Shown: positions 1 to 15,529, counted from the stretch's first letter. The stretch is DNA of 64,000 bases from Progne subis subis (GCA_022316685.1 JAKJHU010000039.1:5742532-5806531), one strand, 5' to 3'. Numbers and translations: made by a program. Notes: generated by a model not told the origin, from the letters alone.

Positions 1-2427
<2,427 letters not shown>

Positions 2428-5400
2428 TAACAAATAGTTCTTATGAAATCTTACTTGAAATGCAGTATCTTTACTTATAAAGACTAAAAATTCAGACCTT
2501 TGCACATCATGAAGAGTTATCAGTAATTAGAAAGAACATACAGGCTTGAGAACATGGGCAAAGTTGACTTTAAATCTTTGTTCTGTTTTCTGGCATCATG
2601 AGCCAATGCCTGGTGTTAGGATTTGGCGAGATGCTTTAATATACCAACCAGACCCCTGGATTTTTACAGCAAATTTCATACAATCCCCTGTATAAAGTCT
2701 GCTTGAAATGTTGATACTGTCATCTAGGCTAGTTCAGGTAGAAACATTTTTAAGTGCACCTTTCCTCATTAGAAAGTTTCAAGGCTCTCTACATGTTTAG
2801 AATGTAAAGTTTTAAACTGCAAATCTGAGCCTCGCAATCTTAATTATGTTCCCAGGTTATAAGTCACAAAGTTGGTTTTAAGGTTATTTTTATTTTCCAG
2901 TAAAATACCTGTTTTATAAGAGGATACTGCATTTTTTGTTACTAATAAGAAAATCGGTAAAAGAAAATGAGTAACTCAAGGCCTTCCTGTTCTGACATTT
3001 CTTGAACTCCTTATGATTATTTCATTATTTTATTTCCCCTCTTTTTAGATCATTAAATATCAGTTCTGTTTATCTGAAGGTAAGACAAAGTGTCCAAAAA
3101 ACCCCTTTGTTCCTCTTACTTTTACTAGAGCACTAAGCTTGTAACTAAATTGTATGCAAACTTTCCTTATTGCCCTTGTTCACACTAAAAAGAATTTCAC
3201 ACTGATTGAGAAATGACCGCTACGTCTTCTAAAAGTTTTAGTCTTTTACTAACCTCAGGTCTGCATGAAGCACTAACACTGGTTCTGGGATTAAGGTAAC
3301 TAATGATAGAGACAGTTGTTGAATGAGTAACACTTTATTGTGTTGACCTTTGTTTCTCAGCATGAATAAGTAGTACTGGATGGCAGTGGTGTGTTTTGTA
3401 CCCTGTACTGTCTTTCATTGATGTTGTAAGACATTCTGCAGTGATAACCTGAGAGAGATGGAGAAGAAGAATGTGTAACACTTGAAATACCCTGTTCAGA
3501 AAAACCTTATTTAATGATAATCAAAGTGCTTCCATGGAAAAACTGTAAATCTAAATGAAATAAATTTTGTAAGAATAGTTTGGCAAGTTGTTATCTGAAA
3601 ATTTGTTTCTCAGTTCCAAAATATATGCAGAATTCAATTCTGAGTTATACAAGAATTATGGTAAGGCTACAGAATAAATGACTGAGAGATGTTAAAATGT
3701 TGGGGCTCCTTTTCTTTAAAATACAAACTATAACTAGAAATGAGGTGCAGTTTCAAAGTATAATAAGTGGTATAATTATGCTAGTGGAAATAGTTGAGAC
3801 CAAAGGTAAACAAAATTAAAAGTAAGTAATTTAATTAAAGCAGTATAAAAATTAGTAACATAATTTAAAGTATGAAAACATTGAATAGGAAAAATCTGTA
3901 ACTAGAAACACTAAAAACAAACAAACATTAAAAACAATAACCAGGGATAGCAGTCATTGCCACATTTCCTCTCAAGGGACGTAGTGAATATTCAGCACCA
4001 GACACTTTTGTATGGCTAGTATATATTCTATATTCTAGCACACCTGTTGAAGTTCTGCCTAGTCCTTTCCAGAAGTCTCATTCCAAGCCAAGTCATTCTG
4101 CCCTCTTCCTCTAATTCATTCTTTCAGGGTGAAGCAAGACTGCTTTTCTATGCTACAGAGTAGCACTTCTCTACAGTGGCAATTTCTGTATTCTTTTGGA
4201 ATGATCTGAAACGAGGTTACGATTTTTTAGAAATTTGATTTTAGCTTAACCTTTCCAGCAAAGTTACTAATCTTCTGTAGAAATCTCATTAATAGGAGCT
4301 TGTGATGTGTTTTACATCTGCACACGTGCATGTGTGTGTCTGCATACCACGAAATACGATGTCCTGTCCTGGGAGCCACATTCTTCTGGACCTTGCATTG
4401 TGCAGTGGAAGTGACCGAGACATCAGTGTCAGGAGCAGCCAGCAGCTTCCTAGGACAGACATGCAGCACAGTGTGACCCAGCATCAGCGTCAATCAACCT
4501 GGCCCTGCATCTGCCTGACTCTGAGCTTGCATTTCAGCCAAGGGAAGCTGGGGATGCTCCGGCGGTCCTGCTTGCAGCCTAATCCCTGTTGCATCTAGGG
4601 CTCCTGGAACTCTCAGCTCCAGGACGGAGTGCCAGGAGTAGCATTGGACCATCTGCCTCTAAGCTGACTCTTGAAGGCACAGGTTCTAAAGCCTGAGGCA
4701 GGTATAAAATAACACTGCAGTCACCTGCCAGAAAGGTTACCCCAGGGCTTGGAGTTAACCTGGAAACCACTGGTTTCCAGTTCTAGCAGAGGCAGACCTG
4801 TGAGCTGCGTTGCTGCAGATGACCCAAATTTCTGATGGACTGTGATCCCAAGGAAGAGTTCACCAGCAGTGCTATTGAAAAAATAGATACCCCTAAATTT
4901 CCAGGGCCCCTGCAACAGGTGAATTTCTTAAGAGGTACAGGGCACTGAACTGTGCCAGGATTACATGCAGGAATGGTGCTGGAGTCCTGCCTGGGAATCC
5001 ACGTGCATTCATCACCCTCAAGATGACTCAGACAAAGCCTTGCAAGTTCCCAGCCAGATGTGTCCATGTCATCTGAAAATTTCTAACCAGCTTCTAACAT
5101 TACATCACATCTTTTAAATACTAAATATTTCATTTCTGTATGGGGCTTCTTTTAATAAAAAAAAAATTGACCAGAAAGGACTAAGAAAAAACCCCCACAT
5201 TTTAGGTATTATAGACTTAATTCTTTTATTGGTTCATGATCTTCATGATTACAATTTCTGAATATGTTTAATTTTAAAAAATGCTCTATGCATTTTTTCA
5301 TCTAAGAAAGATCTTAGAAACTATGAGGCTGCTACAGCCCATCACCAGGTGTTGCCATTTTGTTGTTGTGATCCCACTGGCCATTTGTTTGTTGTTTTTT

Positions 5401-8118
5401 TTTTTTCTTTTGAGCTATGGGAATCAGAGCAAATAGAGAACATGCCATTCAGTAACAAACTGTGTTTTCTTAGATGGACTTGTTTTATCAAAGGCTTAGA
5501 CATCAGCAAAAGCTGTTTCCTTTTTTATTGTGACTGCTCTTCAGTGTAATGTGATTGTGGCAGCTGCTGTTCTATCTAGAAGCTTAGTTTGCCCTGTCAA
5601 AATATCTGACAGGTCCACCTTCCGATGTGTAGGAACCTGACTAGTGTAGTGAATGTGTACATTTAAAGAAATTGAGATTTACCTGTACTTAATCACAGAA
5701 TGCAATTCAGTTGCCTCTGTGTTTTTTACCTTGTGCTGTTTCTGTTAAATTGAGTAACTGCAAATACTCTGCTAAATAGAGTAACTCGTCCTATGCAGAT
5801 ATTGAGTGAACCAGATCTCTGTGACACCAGAATAGGTTGAGGGAACTGTCAATGATAAGCTCAATTATATTGAAGGGCATATTGACCTCATGATGCTAAG
5901 ATTCTGATCTTTAAAATGTACTCATGTCTTTGGTTCGCTTTTTCTGTCTTCTTTTGTTCCCTTTCTTCCTACTAAGACAAATACCTTATTACAGTAAATT
6001 TCTAAAGAGGCCCCTCTACATTCATCATAGTATATTCCTTGTGACAAAAGCAAGAGGCTTTTGGGTCCCAACAGTCATTCCTGTATTTTCAAGCCTGCAT
6101 TCAGAACAGTTCTGCTGCCCCACTCACAGAGGAAGTGGGGTTGCCACCATACAGTCAGGGAAGCAGGGGAATGTAGAGGTAATGTTGCTTCAGCCTTTCA
6201 CAATTAAAAATTGAGTTCCACAGCTTGTATTTTCTTCTGCTGCTTCCTTGGTGTGAAACATTGAAACTAATAGTCTTTCTGGCCCTGTCCCACCCCTTCA
6301 CAGATGAGAATGATGGTGCTTTAGTCACTGTAGAAGGATCTGAGTCAGTCTTGGTGGTGGTGATTTGTGATTGGAAGTGAAGCTGAAATACAGAAGTGAG
6401 GGGTCTGTGTCTGGCAGGGCTGGAAGAATTTCTCATTTTCCTTTCTCCAGTCTAAACTTAGGACTCATTTTTAATTGAAAATCAGAGCAAACCCTCAAAA
6501 CTTAGTAGCATTTTCCAAAGAATTCATATTGGAATGGCTGAAGCTGAAACCTGATGCATTTCTGAACTATTGTCCTAAAGTCAACCACTTGGGTGAAGGT
6601 ACACTCACTTTGAGATGGTAAATTCAGTGTGGACTACTAGAAACACAAAAAAATCAACTTTCTACATTTAATGAAATGGGTCTAGTGAAAAAAAGAGCAT
6701 GATTGTTTAGTTAAAAAGCATCCCATGCATACACACAAGGGGGCAAAATTAGATTGTAATCCTGACATTTCCTAGTTTTTAAATTTTGACTTTATTTTTT
6801 GTGACATTTGCCTTGTGTAATTACTCCCATTTTTGTTTTAAAGTATAGGGCAAAGCAGAATTTCTATAACACTGATTAACAGCCCCAGGATACATAAGCA
6901 AACTGCATCCTCTAGAACCACCACCTCCTGCAGACTGAGATAGGACAGTAGTTTGTAGGAATGGTAAGCTCTCTTAGCTCTGCCTCAATCTCCGCCAGTG
7001 GAAAGACTGGGAATTTTGCCAGTGGGTTTTACTGTTATTTGGTAGAGAGAAATAGGCTTACCTAACACACGATTCCAGCTAGGTTCCGAAGGGCATTCTT
7101 CACTGCACATGGACTTGGCTGCTTTTTTGCCATACATTTAATCTTTTTTTGCTGTGTTCTTTCTCATGCTTCTTAGTTCTTTCTCTTCTACCCAGTTCTG
7201 GTCTCCCAGGTATTTAGATCATCTCTTCCTCACCTTTTTGCCTTGCTTTGCAGCTGCTTTTGCAGTCTTTCTACATCTGCTTCTTGCTTCCTTTCCTCTA
7301 TTTCACAAAATTAGTGAGAGACTTAACTGACTTGATTCTAACAAGGCTGCTGAGTGTGACGGACAGCTTGGCCAGACTAAAATTTGTAAGAGTGGCGAAG
7401 GGCACAAGCTGTACAAAAATTATTTGCCCTCTTCCCTGAAGGTCAGATGGAACCTGCTGAAGTATCTCAGAAGACCATCAAAATTTACCAACGTGCACAA
7501 ATTATATTTTCCCCTGTGGTCATTCACAGAGACAACACTCAGGGCAGTGTAGGCATGGTAAAGCCAGAAGAACTGAGAGTAGTCTTAACGTGCCGCATCC
7601 TTTCAGGCTTCTCCTGGTGAATTTTTCACCTTTGAAAGTCAGAACTGATACACAAGATTAGTCATGGCAGTGCATATGTTATGATTCCTCCAGATTCCTC
7701 CATCTCACCTCACTTCTAATTTAGTCTGTGTGGAGTTAGGATTCCATTTTAGATTTAAATAGATAATTTCTGAGTCAAATAACCAACATACTATTAGAGG
7801 ATTAGAAGATTACAGATTTTTTCAAATGGAGTATGAAAGTGTCGCATTTCAACTTTGTTGACCCACTTCCTTGTTCAGAAGCAATTGAAATGCCATTGCA
7901 TTATGGCCCCAAAATATCATAGCTGATCAGGCTATGGTATTTATCACTTGTCAAATCTAAGAGGAGAAGAACATGGATCACTGCCTGATGTTTTCTGCCT
8001 CTTAAAAATCCAAAGACATCTATTTTATTTATTTTATAGAACTTTCTGGCTTAACATCATTTGTCCATAAAGCTTTCATATATAACCCTATTTTTATATT
8101 TTGGATAACTAAATATTT

Positions 8119-8554
8119 TGTTGTGGTCGTTTAAGAATGGTATTTTCCAATTCAGTGTTCCCACTGAAACCACTCCAAACCATGTGCTGCTTGATCACAC
8201 CCCCTCTCCTCAGCAGGCTGGAGAGGAGAACTGGAGACATTAAAGGCACGGGTTGAGATAACAACAATTTACTAGAAACAGCAATAAGATAAGAAAATGA
8301 ACAGCAGCAACAAGAACATCAATACTAATGACAGAAGGTACAAGAAAGAGGCAAACAATTCACACGGACACAGACACACCCCATCCCTAACAATAATCAA
8401 CTGTTCCTTCTGCCATACTACACTGATCTGGAACTGAGCCCTTCCCCCATTCCTGAAAAATGACACAAAGTTGTATAGAATAACTTAGGTATCCTGGCCA
8501 TGCCGCCTTCTGGCTACCACAAAAATCAACTCTGTCCTGGCCAGGACCAGGACA
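8119..8554 (-). repeat. Endogenous retrovirus, 3' LTR
   Basis: This 436-bp element begins TGTTGTGG and ends CCAGGACA on the plus strand, so on the minus strand it reads TGTCCTGG through to CCACAACA. It matches 10975-11388 over most of its length, in the same direction. Shared blocks include the GGAGAGGAGAA-type segment, an ACAGCAAT segment and the terminal CTGGCCAGRACCAGGACA. A purine-rich tract (minus strand, 8568 to 8555) directly precedes it, as expected for a 3' LTR read on the minus strand. The TGTCCTGG start is typical of ERVL-like LTRs in birds; the exact family was not determined. Confidence 0.75.
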
Positions 8555-8568
8555 TTTTCCACCCCTTA
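8555..8568 (-). other. Polypurine tract of the endogenous retrovirus
   Basis: Read on the minus strand, this is an almost pure purine tract (AAGGGGTGGAAAA) abutting the LTR at 8554. That is where retroviruses prime plus-strand DNA synthesis. Its position supports a minus-strand orientation for the element. Confidence 0.55.
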
Positions 8569-8854
8569 TTCCATACCAAATCCATCATGCCCAGATCCTA
8601 CACCTTCCAACTTACTATATACATATATCTTCATATATACATAAGCATGAGCATCATTTCCATAGTCAATGCCCATCCCTCCAAGCTGTCTGTTGACTTC
8701 CTTTAGTTGATGACTGTGGATTCAGTCCATCCTAGATATCTTCTAGGGCAGGAGGGCTGGTGTGCTGTCAAGTGGTTGCAAGCTGCACCAGGAGCTCACA
8801 AATGGAGCAATTAATACTCATTGTCCACGGTAGTTCTGGCATCCATTGGCAGTG

Positions 8855-9825
8855 TCATTCAGCAACCACTTTTATGCAATTCAACATTACAGGCTGTTCT
8901 AACCCAAAAATCAAATTCCCTGGAGGTATACACTGTGTTTCCCTGTCCCAAGTGCACCCAAGTCCTTGAGCAAAAACAATCCCATGGATGGGTTTGCCTT
9001 TGCTTGAGGCGGGATTAATCCAAAATGTCTTCCCTAACACAATTCTCATATGCTCCGCAGGCACTTTATATCTTTCTGCAGTACACTGAGGATTTGACTG
9101 GGCAGGGCAAGCAAGGTAGATCCTCTAGTGTTAACTAACTGTGGGGCCTGCGCTAAATGCAGATCCCAGTGTTGAAGGTCTCACCACCCATTGCTTTCAA
9201 TGTGCTTTTTCACAGTCCACTGCACTGTTCCATTTCCCAGAGACTGGTACAGTATCGGAAATATGATGCACCCAGTCAGTATCATGCTGGCTCAGGTGTC
9301 TATGAGAATATTTTTGAAATGGGTCACATTGCTCAACTCTGTTCTTTTGGGGATGTTATGTCACCACATGAACTGCTTTTCAGGATGATATTCTGGGCAG
9401 TGATGTGAGGGACAGGGTGCATCTCCAGCCATCCAGTGGTTGTCTCCACCACTATCAGCACATAGCACTTGTCTGGGCAGATTTGTGGAAGTGTGGTGTA
9501 ATCAATCTGCCAGGTCTCCTCATATTTCAACCCTCGTCCCCCACATCAAAGAGGCTTTTACCCATTTAGCCTGACCGATTGTTTCACGGTTATGGGTATC
9601 CTGGGATATATTGTTTTCATGCCTCAATCACAAGCACATGTGGATTGTAGCATCTCTTCCATGAAGACCCGAGGTGTTACGGGCCCATTGAGTCAGAAAT
9701 AATTCACCCTTATTTTCCAGTCCAGGTCCACCTGAGACACTTTAATCTTGGCAGTCTAATCCACCTGTCCATTGCTGAAATGTTCTTCAGTAGCCCAGCT
9801 CCAACCCCCCATATAATCAGCTACC
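8855..9825 (-). pseudogene. Endogenous retrovirus pol remnant: end of RNase H plus integrase
   Basis: Minus-strand translation shows a decayed pol region interrupted by several stops and frameshifts. From high to low coordinates it begins with an RNase H tail (ATEEH near 9800, then GQVD). An integrase core segment follows (WQIDYTTLPQI near 9500, TTGWLE near 9430), then an integrase C-terminal segment (about 9030-8880) with GKPIHG and GCTW. The orientation agrees with the LTR pair and the polypurine tract. It is a broken fossil with no intact frame, and no gag or env was recognised. Confidence 0.7.
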
Positions 9826-9839
9826 AGAAAATTAAAAAG

Positions 9840-10205
9840 GATACTCTCTTCACTGTTGGTTCCTAGCATTTTGTAGGGATACATCAAAAATGGAAGGATG
9901 ATGTATGGAGTGCTACACAGTGAGTCACAGAAGATGTTGAGGGACAAGGTGGATCAAGTCAGGCTGCAGAGCTGAAAGCCATCCAGCTGGCCTCAGATGT
10001 CACTGAATGAGAGGAATGGCCAGCACGCTTCCTCTACACTGACTCGTGCATGGTGACAAATGCTCTGTGGGGGTGGCTACAACAGCGTAAAAAGAGTGAT
10101 TGGCAGTGCAGAAGGAAACCATCTGGGCCACTGAACTGTGGCAAGACATCACTGCCCCGGTAGAGTAGTTGGCTGTAAAAGTACATCACATAGATGCTCA
10201 CACAC
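9840..10205 (+). pseudogene. Endogenous retrovirus RNase H remnant on the opposite strand
   Basis: Plus-strand translation shows a degraded retroviral RNase H with in-frame stops. It has a TDGS-like start (TVGS) near 9855, then WKDDVW near 9895, AELKAIQLA near 9970, and FLYTDS and ALWGWLQ at 10035-10080. A HIDAH motif at about 10180-10195 matches the end of the domain. It lies on the strand opposite to the integrase remnant (8855-9825) and to the LTR polarity. This implies an inversion, or a second element inserted in the opposite direction. The fossil has no coding capacity. Confidence 0.65.
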
Positions 10206-10974
10206 CTTCTGTATAGCTCCTCTCTGGAGCTGCCACAGCATTGTCCTTGCAAATATTCTGTCACTTTATCACGGTTGTGTACATGAGCTGCTAAACCACT
10301 GGAGCAGAGAATTTCCCCAAAAACTGGCCCATTCTCTCCCACATTCTGTGCTACTCATGACCATCAACCCACAGGGCAGATCTCTGCATGGCCTCCCTAG
10401 AAATCCTTGCCCTGACTCTAAATATGGTGTAGACTGTACTGAGGAGACATGGCAGATTTAGCAACAAGAATATGCTTTCCTTAACATCCAGCAGGAATTC
10501 AGAATTCTCAAAAGCTGTTTTAACAGGTCTGAAGGAGGAAAAGGGGGTGAAAAGCTGTGGAAAATCAACTTTCCCTTTTACCCCCCCGAGACTGGCTGTG
10601 ATTATTATTGACTCCCAGAGCTAGTGCCTGAGTAAGGATAGGAGAGAAACACCAAGTACACATCCCAAATGACGTTCATTTTCCTTTATCTTACCATGTC
10701 GTAAACTGATACTCCATAGTACAGCAACAAAGCAATCCTGATCCCCCTCCCTGCTCTGAAAAAGAGCACCATTGTGAGCACATAGTGGATATACAAAAAC
10801 ACGTACAGGTTAGGAACCACACCCACATGAGCAGACCAGGAAACATTGCAACCAGTAGGTGTAGACCTAATACAACAAATCAAATCAGATTAGATCAAAC
10901 TTATTTTCAAGTTACTCTGGGCAGATCTGTTGTTATCTCAACCCTTCGTGCCTCCCAGTAGGCACCAAGAAGGC
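10206..10974. other. Rest of retroviral internal region, rearranged
   Basis: No intact frame is recognisable. At 10441-10460 the plus strand reads a short EETWQI-like segment resembling the integrase start found on the minus strand near 9515. At 10929-10955 the plus strand carries a TTGTTATCTCAACCC-type segment. That is the sense-strand form of a piece found inverted in the flanking LTRs. The mixture of polarities suggests recombination between copies. A candidate primer-binding region (minus-strand TGGTGCC near 10964) is weak. Confidence 0.4.
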
Positions 10975-11388
10975 TTGTGTTTTAGGAATGGTATTCTCCA
11001 ATTCCATATTCCCACTGAAACTATGTGGTTCTGCAAACCATATGCTGCTCCATCTCTCATCAGCAGGCTGGAGAGGAGAATTGGAGGTATAAAAGGTAAA
11101 GCTCAAGAGATAAGAACAATTTTTACTGGAAACAGCAATGATATAAGAAAACATACAGTAACAACAACAATGCTAATGACAGAGGGTACAAGAAAGGCAA
11201 ACAATTTGATGTAGGAGGTGAACCCCCCACAATAATACCCAACCACTCCCCCCACCACACTACACTGACCGAGAAGTGAGCCCTTCCCCAGAAAATGACA
11301 CAAGATGGTACAGAATAACATCCAGGTCCTTGCCATATCCCTTCCTGGCTACTGCAAAAATCACCCCATCCTGGCCAGAACCAGGACA
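10975..11388 (-). repeat. Endogenous retrovirus, 5' LTR
   Basis: This is the second LTR copy, about 414 bp, parallel to 8119-8554. It ends at 11388 with the same CCAGGACA. The low-coordinate border near 10975 is approximate because the terminal TGTTGTGG is degraded here. The copies differ by many substitutions and small indels, so the insertion is old. No matching target-site duplication is visible between the flanks (8114-8118 and 11389-11393). Confidence 0.7.
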
Positions 11389-11686
11389 ATTGTGGAGAGA
11401 GATAAAGATAATAGCATTTTATACTGAAAATCTTAAAACTCTGAAGGGGAAGCAAAACCTGCAAAATTTTTATATACCATATTTAATATCCCCATGTGTG
11501 TATGAGCGTATGTATGTGTATATATGCTTATCTAAAATTCAAACAAATTTAGTTACTAATTAATCTGTTAATTTCTGTCAGACTTTAAACATATTTTAAG
11601 TGCTGTTATTCTTCACTCTTCTGGTATGGTATGTTCAGATGTGAAAATCACTTTACATGACTTCTGTTCTTCAATAGCTCTAAGAT

Positions 11687-11690
<4 letters not shown>

Positions 11691-11729
<39 letters not shown>
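11691..11729 (+). repeat. Poly(A) run, 39 bases
   Basis: This is an uninterrupted homopolymer in the last RALGAPA2 intron. No retroposed sequence was recognised directly 5' of it, so it may be a simple expansion or the tail of an old retrocopy. Confidence 0.95.
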
Positions 11730-11731
<2 letters not shown>

Positions 11732-14167
11732 GGTTAAATGTAAATTTGTGCTTTTGTCCGCTGGAATTAGAAACAAAATTTTAAGCTACAACTGGAATAA
11801 TATTTTAATTGAAATGATGGGTCAAACTGAGTTTTTCTTTATCCAACAACCCATGATAAAATTTCAGACTAGGATTTAACCCTTCAATGCAGACTAACTA
11901 CCTTAAAACTAGCTGCTTTTGTTCTTGACGTGATTTCAGGAGTCTCATGTTAAGACTGGCTATAATTTTAACATGTTCAGTATTGGGAAACAGCTGGAGA
12001 GCAGAAGCCATATATCGAGTTGCCATCTGTTTTTCCTTCTCAGTTGTGTGTATGTGTGTGTTTATTTAGCTGTTTTCACCAATGTTAAGCAAGCATTTCA
12101 GACAGTGTATAGGAAGTATCTCAGTTTCTATTAATAAGGTTGTTGGATCTGGATAATGTTATAGAATTCTTTTCTTTCTCTCTCCCTTCCTTTTTTTTTC
12201 TTGTAATGCTTAGTTGGTAAGTATGATGCCGTATTTCAGAGCTGTTGCTTCATTGCACATAACTAACTCATCACTCTCTTTAACCTGTAGCATGAGCAGC
12301 AATTGCATAATGAAATTCGAAATTCCGTTTTCTGTGCTCATCTGTTAATACCCTTCAATCTCTGCGGTTCGTGTCTCATGTCTCACACCTGTTATCTTTT
12401 ATCTTCTCTCCTCCCCTTTCCTCACTTCTTTCCACTCCTCCTTCCTCATCACTTCTTCATTCTCAACAAAGAAAGAAATGCTGTGATATTTCTTCTCCTT
12501 CCAAAACCTCCACTAGAAAGCATTGGCCACATCAAGGTAAAGGGCAAAGGCTTGAAACGGAAGGTCTTTCACGCTAGCTGTGAATGGTATGCTGTGCAAA
12601 ACAACAACGGTTATTTTCTATTCTCTAATTTCCACCATTTCAAATGCTTTAATTTCTTGTAAAATCAGAACAAGATAGAATTTCAGAAAACGCGAATGTA
12701 TGTTTCCCTGCCTGCCTTTCTCTATAAGGCACAGTGAGTCAGGCATTATCATGCTTTTCCAGATTGTTTGGCAGTGAAGTACCTAGTTCATGAACAAAAT
12801 TACTGTCACCAGCTGGGGAACAAATAACAGCCCTTTCTCTCCCCTGTCACTCGGATGGGTCGTGTCAGTTTGAAGATAGAAAGTACCGTGCTGTTGCTCT
12901 GGAGCAGGCAGGTGAGGGACCAGGCAAGAACAGCCAGGTTGCTAAATATCGCACGTTTATGACAATCTTTTTAACTTGCTCCTAGACTTCTTACCTCATA
13001 ACCTCATTTGATTTTAAAGGACTCTTTCAAAATAAATCATGACCAGTTTTGAATGATTTTTGCACCCTTTATATGTGAAATGTATACTGAGGCAGAGAGA
13101 CCTTCAGTTCTGATTATTGCATTATTATTTTAAAGAATTACCAGTAATAGCATGATGTGGAAGAAATAGCAAGTGATTTCTGGCTTACTGCAGTCCGCAG
13201 GGGTTTCCCCATTGACACCTGCAGGACCAGGCTTCTGTCTGTAAATTATATGGGTTAGAAGCCTTCAGAGGCAACTGAGGTAGTTGAGTTCAATCACACT
13301 GTCAGTCTCTGTAAATGGCTAATGAAAATGCAGTTTAGTTTTATGGATGGGAGTTCATAGTATTAATTTTCTGTAGCATTGGAAGGAGAATGTGATTTTG
13401 ATTTCATATTTTCTCCTTTTCCTTTTTCTACCTCTATGAAAGAAGATTTGGAGACAGGCTCTTTGTAGGAAAGAGCCTTGTCCCTTGCAGTGAGGACTCT
13501 GGGACCACTGGAGCATAGCTCTGGGCACTGGGCTAATGAATTACATATTGTTGTCTCAAATTCATCTTGTTCCTTTTACAAAGAAACATTAATATATAGT
13601 GCATCCAGTTAGTACAATCTGTTCAAGCTTCTGCCTTGTGGGCCCTGTAGGAATTTGCATTTTGAAGCACCAACTAAAGTTGGTATGGGAGAAGATGCTT
13701 TGCTCTCTCAGTTGGCTCCCAATTCACTTCACCTCTTCAGCAGCATTCCTAGAGCTCCCTTCATGTGCGATGAGCTGTTAACCTTCATGTTCTCATTAAA
13801 GACTGAATTCTTCTGGGTTGTGGTTTGACTGATGATTCCCCCCATCCCTGCAAGGGAACTGGAGCTGTTTGTTTTCCTGGTTAGCTGGAAAATGTTGCCC
13901 ACTTCAGTGCTGCCTCAATTGCTCAGAGTGAGAGGGTTCTGCAGTCCCATAGCTCAGTGGTTTCTGGAATCATCTTTTCTGTAGGGATGGATTTGTGGCA
14001 GTTGCTAATTCCATGAGCAATACCATCACCCACAGCTGGTAAAGGGCTAGGAGATGCTGTGGCAGTGACAGCAGCACTGAAATTCCTGTCTGCCCCTTGC
14101 TAAGAGATCCCGTGCTGCAAGTGCGGAAGGTGGCGCTGACCCGTGTGGTTCTTGCTGTCCTCTGCAG

Positions 14168-14322
14168 GCTTCTGCCCAGAGACTCAGCCGGGAGAAACTC
14201 CAGCAGCAGCAACAGCACAGGTGGATGGAACAGACTTAGCCTCTCCAATGTCTCCTCGGACTAGCAAGAGCCGCATGTCCATGAAACTGCGCCGCTCCTC
14301 TGGCTCAGCCAACAAGTCCTGA
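14168..14322 (+). CDS. RALGAPA2: RALGAPA2 terminal coding exon
   Basis: The exon starts after a pyrimidine-rich acceptor ending CTCTGCAG (AG at 14166-14167). Its first two bases complete the codon left open by the exon at 2295-2419. Fifty codons and a TGA stop (14320-14322) follow. The peptide begins FCPETQPGETP, and a middle part includes AQVDGTDLASP. It ends in a basic, serine-rich tail (MSPRTSKSRMSMKLRRSS, then GSANKS) that I recognise as the conserved C-terminus of RalGAP alpha subunits. The tail lies beyond the catalytic domain. Its function is not evident from sequence, although RxxS-type sites suggest phosphorylation (inference). No other exon is needed between the two for the frame to stay open, but alternative exons are not excluded. 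Confidence 0.8.
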
Positions 14323-14546
14323 GTGGCAAGATGCCTGCAGCTTTCTAGTGGAGCAATTGGCCACCCTTCCCGCAGCGACTCACTGCGTTCTGGTTTTTTT
14401 ACTGCTCACACCTTTCATTCAAGGATAGCGTCTCATGTGTGCGTGCCCATGCCCTGCATACTCCTTTTCTGTATGTTTATTTTAAACAGTGACACTGGAA
14501 TTTTACTTTAATATTTTAACTTTGGTTTTTTATCAAACTCCAGTCT

Positions 14547-14550
<4 letters not shown>

Positions 14551-14587
<37 letters not shown>
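14551..14587 (+). repeat. Poly(T) run inside the RALGAPA2 3'UTR
   Basis: Thirty-seven consecutive T bases lie 228 bases after the stop codon. In the mRNA this would be a long oligo(U) tract upstream of the first poly(A) signal. Confidence 0.95.
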
Positions 14588-14592
<5 letters not shown>

Positions 14593-14871
14593 GCAGTGCA
14601 ATTTGTAGTCTGCACCTTTTGCCTACTTGGATGATTATGGATGATTAACTTTGGGTTTTTAACTCTGGTTGATCTTGAGTCAACATGGAATTGGATACAG
14701 CAGTTGGATTACACTCTATTTATTGTGCCCCATTACAATTTTCTCTGTAACAAAGAAATATGTACAATTTGAAAATGAATGTACAATTTTAAATTTAAGT
14801 TGCATTTGTAAAGTCTTTGTCAGATGTCACAATGTTAATGCACAAGATGTGTACAGACTATTTATGTTGAG

Positions 14872-14877
14872 AATAAA
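14872..14877 (+). terminator. Proximal poly(A) signal of RALGAPA2
   Basis: Canonical AATAAA, 550 bases after the stop codon. A GT/T-rich stretch is not obvious directly after it. Confidence 0.6.
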
Positions 14878-15529
14878 ATAGTTCAATGGCCTTTCAAGCA
14901 TTACAGAATTCAAATGAAATCATTTGCTCCTAGCACCCTTTCATCATAAAGGGATGTATCATTTCATAATTCTGCAGATAATCTATGCCAGAAAAAAAAA
15001 AAATCACTGTGCTGAAATTCTACCTATGCTTGGCTTCCAAATATTTTTATAATGTTTGCTTTTCCAAGTGGTGTCAGTAGTAAATGCCATCGAGTTTCAT
15101 GAGTCTTAGCTGTTATCATTAGGCTGCTCCATCTAGATGTATATTCTTTTTTCTTACATTAAAAAAAAAATAAATAAACAAACACTTTTCTGATAGAAAT
15201 TCATTGCTGTGATGATGGGTACTAGGGAGGAAAAGGGAACATGCTCCGGGAGCCTGGCCTGAAATGCTAATAATTTCAACCTTCTGAGCGCAGATTAGTA
15301 CACAAGTTCCACCCACCCAAAGGTATTTTCCTACAGAAAATTAAATGCTCACATTTTTAGTCTAGTAAACAACAAAATGGTGTTAACAAAATGTAGCATG
15401 GCATCAGTACTAACTGCATGTGTAAATATATCATATGGGCAACAATAAGAAAAGAAATTATGTATTGTCATTCATGTAGTATCTACAAATTTGTAATGGT
15501 TGAAAAGAAGACATGCTATTTAATAATCC

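Noticed and set aside
12478..12534. Possible extra RALGAPA2 exon ending at AAG followed by GTAAAG
   Set aside because: The donor is plausible, but the peptide is not recognisable and the two recognised exons already join in phase. It could still be an alternative exon.
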